Below are positions 60,877 through 64,000 of a DNA stretch of 64,000 bases, one piece after another. How positions within the stretch are numbered: position 1 is the stretch's first letter; each line of letters starts with the position of its first letter. The stretch comes from an uncultured Bacteroides sp. GTDB lineage: Bacteria > Bacteroidota > Bacteroidia > Bacteroidales > Bacteroidaceae. Position numbers and translations under genes: made by a program. The stretch covers positions 1 through 64,000 of the forward strand of contig NZ_CAJTSC010000009.1 in assembly GCF_910578895.1 (NCBI RefSeq), written 5' to 3'. The notes under the pieces are model-generated. The model worked only from the letters and a program-made list of their open reading frames with translations, was not told where the DNA came from and ran no database searches.

Positions 60877-61716
60877 TCAGTCTATCACCGTCACTTTCTT
60901 AATCTTCATATCCTCCTCCGGACGGTCGTTGCGGTCGGTTTTCACTTGTTGTATCTTGTCTACAATCTCCATTCCTTCCACCACCTCGCCGAATACGGTG
61001 TACTCGCCATCCAGATGCGGAGTGCCGCCAACGGTAGTGTATGCCTTTACCTGCTCCGGCGTGAAGCGGAACTCCGGTTCATTCTCCACCTGCGCCTCAG
61101 CCTGTGCGATAAGCGTATCTTGCAAGTTCATCAGACCTTCCTGGTCGCCATCCTTGCGCATCTTATAAATCTCCTTCATGTGCTTCTGCGCCAACGCGTT
61201 GAAAGCGTTGTTCAGACGTGCCTGGTTCATCTGGTGCTCCATGCCGAGCAATGTAGAGTCATTATATACTTTTCCGGTAACGATGTAGAACTGACAGCCG
61301 GATGATTCCTTCTTCGGATTTACATTATCTCCCTGACGGGCTGCGGACAACGCACCTTTCTTGTGGAAGTATTTCGGATAGACAAACTCGGCAGGAACGG
61401 TATACCCCACATCGCCCGCGCCCAGCATCTTGCCTTTCGGCGCATTCTTCGATTCGGGATCGCCTGCCTGTATCATGAAATCCTTGATGACACGGTGAAA
61501 CAGCGTACCTTCGTAAGTGCCTTCCTCTGCCAGCTTGATAAAGTTGTCACGATGCTTCGGCGTCTCGTTATAGAGCTTCACGATAATATCACCCGCAGTT
61601 GTTTCAATCTTCAACTTCGTTTCTTTTTCCATATTTCCGTCTTTCTTTTGTCCCGGCTTGCAAGCCGCCAGCCCGCAAACCAGTATGGTTAATAATACAA
61701 TAAGATTTCTTTTCAT
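60877..61716 (-). CDS. Cyclophilin-type peptidyl-prolyl isomerase lipoprotein
   Basis: 279 residues from the ATG at 61716. Lipobox CGLAAC (C19). The cyclophilin domain runs from about residue 35: KIETTAGDIIVKLYNETPKHRDNF, then the active-site FHRVIKDFMIQAGD, with ECQFYIVTG- and FGEVVEGMEIVDKI-type motifs. A helical insertion of about 50 residues (NQARLNNAFNALAQKHMKEIYKM) splits the fold. It helps periplasmic or outer-membrane protein folding. A perfect -7 box at 61743-61750 excludes the longer frame reaching 61764. Confidence 0.93.
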   Translation of the reverse strand: MKRNLIVLLTILVCGLAACKPGQKKDGNMEKETKLKIETTAGDIIVKLYNETPKHRDNFIKLAEEGTYEGTLFHRVIKDFMIQAGDPESKNAPKGKMLGAGDVGYTVPAEFVYPKYFHKKGALSAARQGDNVNPKKESSGCQFYIVTGKVYNDSTLLGMEHQMNQARLNNAFNALAQKHMKEIYKMRKDGDQEGLMNLQDTLIAQAEAQVENEPEFRFTPEQVKAYTTVGGTPHLDGEYTVFGEVVEGMEIVDKIQQVKTDRNDRPEEDMKIKKVTVID

Positions 61717-61742
61717 TTCTCTTTTTGTTAAATTTAAGCTTG

Positions 61743-61750
61743 CAAATATA
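61743..61750 (-). promoter_or_regulatory. -7 box of the cyclophilin gene
   Basis: The minus strand reads TATATTTG, a perfect TAnnTTTG, 27 bp before the ATG at 61716. Confidence 0.65.
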
Positions 61751-61771
61751 CTAAAATCGAACAAAACGGCT

Positions 61772-61779
61772 TACCTTTG
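61772..61779 (+). promoter_or_regulatory. -7 box of the sigma-54 activator gene
   Basis: TACCTTTG, 30 bp before the ATG at 61809, back to back with the cyclophilin promoter. Confidence 0.65.
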
Positions 61780-61808
61780 CGTAATAAAAGAGATAAAAAG
61801 CAGAAGGG

Positions 61809-63164
61809 ATGAAATCCATATTAATCGTTGAAGATGACATCACTTACGGTATGATGTTGAAGACGTGGCTCGGCAAGAAAGGTTTCCGGGTCAGTTCGGC
61901 AAGCAGCATACTCCGCGCCCGGAAACATATCGAAACCGAAAACGTAGACTTGATATTGTCCGACCTGCGCCTGCCCGACCACGACGGCATAGACCTGCTG
62001 AAATGGCTGGGCGAACACTCACTGCACATACCTCTTATCATTATGACGGGATATGCCGACATACAATCTGCCGTGCAGGCAATAAAGCTTGGCGCGTGCG
62101 ACTACATCGCAAAACCCGTAAACCCCGATGAACTATTGAAGAAAATGGAGGAGGCATTGAAGCCTTCGCCCGCCGGTCCCGGACAGGCGGCACACCCCGG
62201 AAAGGACGCCCTTCTTCCCCGGGAAAATGCAGGGCCCGTCTCCACCGATTACCTGGAAGGCGAAAGCGATGCAGCCAAACAGTTATATAATTATGTAAAC
62301 CTGGTTGCCCCCACCAACATGTCCGTCCTCATCAACGGAGCCAGCGGCACGGGAAAGGAATACGTGGCACAGCGCATCCACAAGCTGAGCCGCCGCTCAA
62401 AACAACCGTTCATAGCCATCGACTGCGGGGCAATCCCCAAGGAACTGGCGGCTTCCGAGTTCTTCGGCCATGTAAAAGGTTCATTTACCGGTGCGCTGAC
62501 CGACAAGACGGGCGCGTTTGTTGCAGCCAACGGCGGCACAATCTTTCTGGACGAAATAGGGAACCTAAGCTATGAGGTGCAAATACAACTGCTCCGCGCC
62601 CTGCAGGAGCGGAAGATACGCCCCATCGGTTCCAACAAAGAGATACAGGTGGATGTGCGGCTGGTTGCCGCCACCAACGAGAACCTGGAGCAGGCTATCG
62701 AAAAAGGCACATTCCGCGAAGACCTCTATCATCGCATCAATGAATTTACGCTGCGCATGCCGCAACTGAAAGACCGCCGCGAGGATATCCTTCTCTTTGC
62801 AAACTTCTTTTTGGACCAAGCCAACCGCGAGCTGGACAAACATCTCATCGGCTTTGACGAGAAAGCATCCAAAGCCCTGTTGGAATATCAATGGCCGGGC
62901 AATCTGCGTCAGATGAAAAACATCGTCCGCCGTGCCACCTTGTTGGCGCAAGGCAAGTTCATCACACCGGACGAACTCAGCGAACTGCAAAAACAGGCGA
63001 CGATGCCCACAGGCATGCCGCTCCGTAATGAAGAGACGGAAAAGCAACACATCATGGAAGCCCTGAAGCATACAGGCTGCAACAAAAGCCGCGCCGCGCA
63101 ACTGCTCGGGATAGACCGAAAGACGCTTTACAACAAGCTTAAACTATACGGAATAGAACTGTAA
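61809..63164 (+). CDS. NtrC-family sigma-54-dependent response regulator
   Basis: 451 residues. The receiver domain (1-120) has its phospho-acceptor D52 in LILSDLRLPDHDG. The AAA+ domain (about 140-370) has Walker A GASGTGKE, the sigma-54-contacting GAFTGA loop as GSFTGA, Walker B GGTIFLDEIGNL, and an arginine-finger region RLVAATNENLEQ. A Fis-type HTH ends the protein (GCNKSRAAQLLGIDRKTLYNKL). It activates sigma-54 promoters after phosphorylation. No kinase gene is adjacent. A clustered TCCACA site and a sigma-54-like promoter lie immediately downstream. Confidence 0.95.
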   Translation: MKSILIVEDDITYGMMLKTWLGKKGFRVSSASSILRARKHIETENVDLILSDLRLPDHDGIDLLKWLGEHSLHIPLIIMTGYADIQSAVQAIKLGACDYIAKPVNPDELLKKMEEALKPSPAGPGQAAHPGKDALLPRENAGPVSTDYLEGESDAAKQLYNYVNLVAPTNMSVLINGASGTGKEYVAQRIHKLSRRSKQPFIAIDCGAIPKELAASEFFGHVKGSFTGALTDKTGAFVAANGGTIFLDEIGNLSYEVQIQLLRALQERKIRPIGSNKEIQVDVRLVAATNENLEQAIEKGTFREDLYHRINEFTLRMPQLKDRREDILLFANFFLDQANRELDKHLIGFDEKASKALLEYQWPGNLRQMKNIVRRATLLAQGKFITPDELSELQKQATMPTGMPLRNEETEKQHIMEALKHTGCNKSRAAQLLGIDRKTLYNKLKLYGIEL

Positions 63165-63165
63165 T

Positions 63166-63213
63166 TGTGGAAAAACTCCACAGTCCGCTCCACACTTTCC
63201 ACATAATTCCACA
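63166..63213. promoter_or_regulatory. Candidate enhancer: TCCACA cluster
   Basis: The palindrome TGTGGAAAAACTCCACA (63166-63182) is followed by TCCACA at 63189, 63198 and 63208. That is five copies of one hexamer in 48 bp, starting right after the activator stop codon. They lie about 80-130 bp upstream of the sigma-54-like promoter at 63293, the usual place for activator-binding sites. Confidence 0.55.
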
Positions 63214-63292
63214 TGTCTCCGCCATGTGTCTCCCTGCCGGAAAAAGAATGAGCAAACTAATTATCAACGGCTTATATCTTCCGCCGCTAATT

Positions 63293-63308
63293 TTGGCACG
63301 CCATTTGA
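63293..63308 (+). promoter_or_regulatory. Candidate sigma-54 (-24/-12) promoter
   Basis: TTGGCACG-CCAT-TTGA matches the -24/-12 consensus TTGGCACG-N4-TTGC at every position except the final C. Spacing between the GG and the -12 G is correct. The start site would fall near 63320. Confidence 0.6.
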
Positions 63309-63319
63309 CATATATTTCC

Positions 63320-63591
63320 TGTGGGCTTGAAATCCACAACATGAAAGCGTGATTAACCCGGACCAAGACTAAACCCAATATTAACCTATTAAAAGTAAAT
63401 GAAAAACAAAAAAGATTAGTATTAGTAGCAGCCCTGTTTATGTTTGTTTGTGACGGATGATTCTTGACCCGAGCACAGATGCAAAAGGTCAAGAACATCC
63501 CAATCACAACTTCAAGCCGCCGAAGAATAGTAAGCGCACTGACAACAAAAAAGCCGTTTCCTCCTTGTCTATTCCGGGAAACGGCTTTTTT
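63320..63591 (+). ncRNA. Predicted sigma-54-dependent small transcript
   Basis: About 270 nt from the predicted start to the strong terminator at 63547-63591. A hairpin TGTGG/CCACA (63320-63338) would sit at the 5' end. An ATG at 63457 opens a 59-codon frame (MILDPSTDAKGQEHPNHN...), but its stop (63636) lies beyond the terminator. A second frame encodes a signal-peptide-like stretch (RLVLVAALFMFVCDG) without a start codon unless a frameshift occurs in the A-rich run at 63401-63416. I therefore favour a small RNA or a decayed small lipoprotein gene. Confidence 0.35.
63547..63591. terminator. Strong bidirectional terminator
   Basis: AAAAAAGCCGTTTCC (63547-63561) and GGAAACGGCTTTTTT (63577-63591) form a perfect stem with A and T runs on both sides. 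It ends the predicted sigma-54 transcript and the S9 peptidase gene arriving from the other strand. Confidence 0.92.
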
Positions 63592-63614
63592 GCGTTTAAA
63601 ACTGGAGGTACTCC

Positions 63615-64000
63615 TTACCAATGTCTTTCCGGGTAAAGGTCGTTCCACCATGCCGGGCTGTCCTGCAACCAACGCGCAAACCAAGCCATAATGGAGTTGT
63701 GCCACAACTCGCGCTTGGGATAATCACTGATGAAGTGGTTCTCGCCATCCACCGTGATAAATTCTACCGGCTTGCCCAATATCTTCAACGCATTGTACAA
63801 CTGGATGCTTTCGCCGATGGGCACATTCGTATCGACCGTGCCGTGCAGCAACAGCAGCGGAGTCTTGATTTTATCCGCATTGAACAGCGAACCGTGCTTT
63901 GTAAACAGGTCGGGATTATTCCACGGATAGCTTTCGGCAGCGGCAACGGAGTTATAAGAATATCCCCAGAAGCCCTCGCCCCAATAGCTTGTCACATTAC
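63615..64000 (-). CDS. S9 prolyl oligopeptidase family protein (3' part)
   Basis: Only the last 128 residues lie in the window; the gene continues past its right edge. YWGEGFWGYSYNS, KIKTPLLLLHGTVDTNVPIGESIQLYNAL and FITVDGENHFISDYPKRE show the C-terminal catalytic domain of an alpha/beta-hydrolase peptidase (DPP-IV-like), with the Asp of the triad in GTVDTNVP and the His in GENHF. The serine lies outside the window. Frame open to the edge; the apparent start near 63995 is an internal Val codon. Confidence 0.88.
   Translation of the reverse strand, partial: NVTSYWGEGFWGYSYNSVAAAESYPWNNPDLFTKHGSLFNADKIKTPLLLLHGTVDTNVPIGESIQLYNALKILGKPVEFITVDGENHFISDYPKRELWHNSIMAWFARWLQDSPAWWNDLYPERHW

Noticed and set aside
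63166..63213. DnaA boxes / replication origin
   Set aside because: TTTTCCACA-like words only weakly match TTATCCACA, there is no dnaA or dnaN nearby, and the position fits activator sites for the sigma-54-like promoter better.
63457..63636. 59-codon ORF (MILDPSTDAKGQ...) as a real gene
   Set aside because: The frame runs through a strong terminator and into the S9 peptidase gene before stopping, so the message would end before the stop codon; noted only within the small transcript.

Overview
The window is a gene-dense, moderately GC-rich stretch of chromosome from a Bacteroidales bacterium, most likely a gut Bacteroides. Three things point there. Promoters fit the Bacteroidetes sigma-ABfr pattern: a TAnnTTTG -7 box, sometimes with a TTG about 20 bp upstream. 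The gene set is typical: gldH, TonB-dependent receptors, lipoprotein TamL with TamB, a fimbrillin/FISUMP lipoprotein, ABC-F, M13 and M16 peptidases. The thrA-apgM-like-thrC arrangement is also typical. I see no phage, insertion sequence, integrase, tRNA, rRNA or CRISPR array.

Layout. 0.5-1.6 kb: MscS channel. 1.6-5.4 kb: thiamine salvage operon (TPP riboswitch, outer-membrane receptor, PnuT transporter, thiamine pyrophosphokinase). 5.6-10.9 kb: threonine operon on the minus strand, with a possible threonine-coding leader peptide. 11.1-19.0 kb: asparaginase, RadA, a COG2509 flavoprotein, a LuxR-type regulator with a His-rich linker, and a second TonB receptor. 19.3-23.3 kb: zinc-ribbon lipoprotein, U32 protein, MetA. 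23.4-29.8 kb: fimbrillin-like lipoprotein behind a structured leader, MetF, HolB, RicT-like PSP1 protein, GldH. 29.9-33.9 kb: OmpA-family protein and a modular collagen-like lipoprotein. 34.7-42.2 kb: purH-mreB-mreC-mreD-mrdA-rodA. 42.6-48.4 kb: M13 peptidase, ABC-F ATPase, sugar nucleotidyltransferase. 48.5-61.7 kb: TamL, TamB, hybrid histidine kinase, MATE pump, M16 protease, cyclophilin. 61.8-63.6 kb: a sigma-54 activator followed by a likely sigma-54 transcription unit. 63.6 kb to the end: 3' part of an S9 peptidase.

Many genes belong to one-carbon and aspartate-family metabolism (thrA, thrC, metA, metF, purH) and to envelope building (mre/mrd, tamLB, TonB receptors, OmpA).

The most unusual signal is between genes. 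Two kinds of phased degenerate repeats recur. (1) Arrays with a strict 22-bp period made of palindromic units (GGGAA-N4-TTCCC or GACATTAATGTC types) lie beyond the ends of transcription units. (2) Arrays of degenerate heptamers in exact 7-bp register fill spacers inside operons, two of them running into the upstream gene's stop codon. Other unusual signals are a sigma-54 promoter with an upstream TCCACA cluster, a candidate thr attenuator, two copies of a terminator-like hairpin sharing a conserved tail, and two coding regions that appear to have absorbed a palindromic element.
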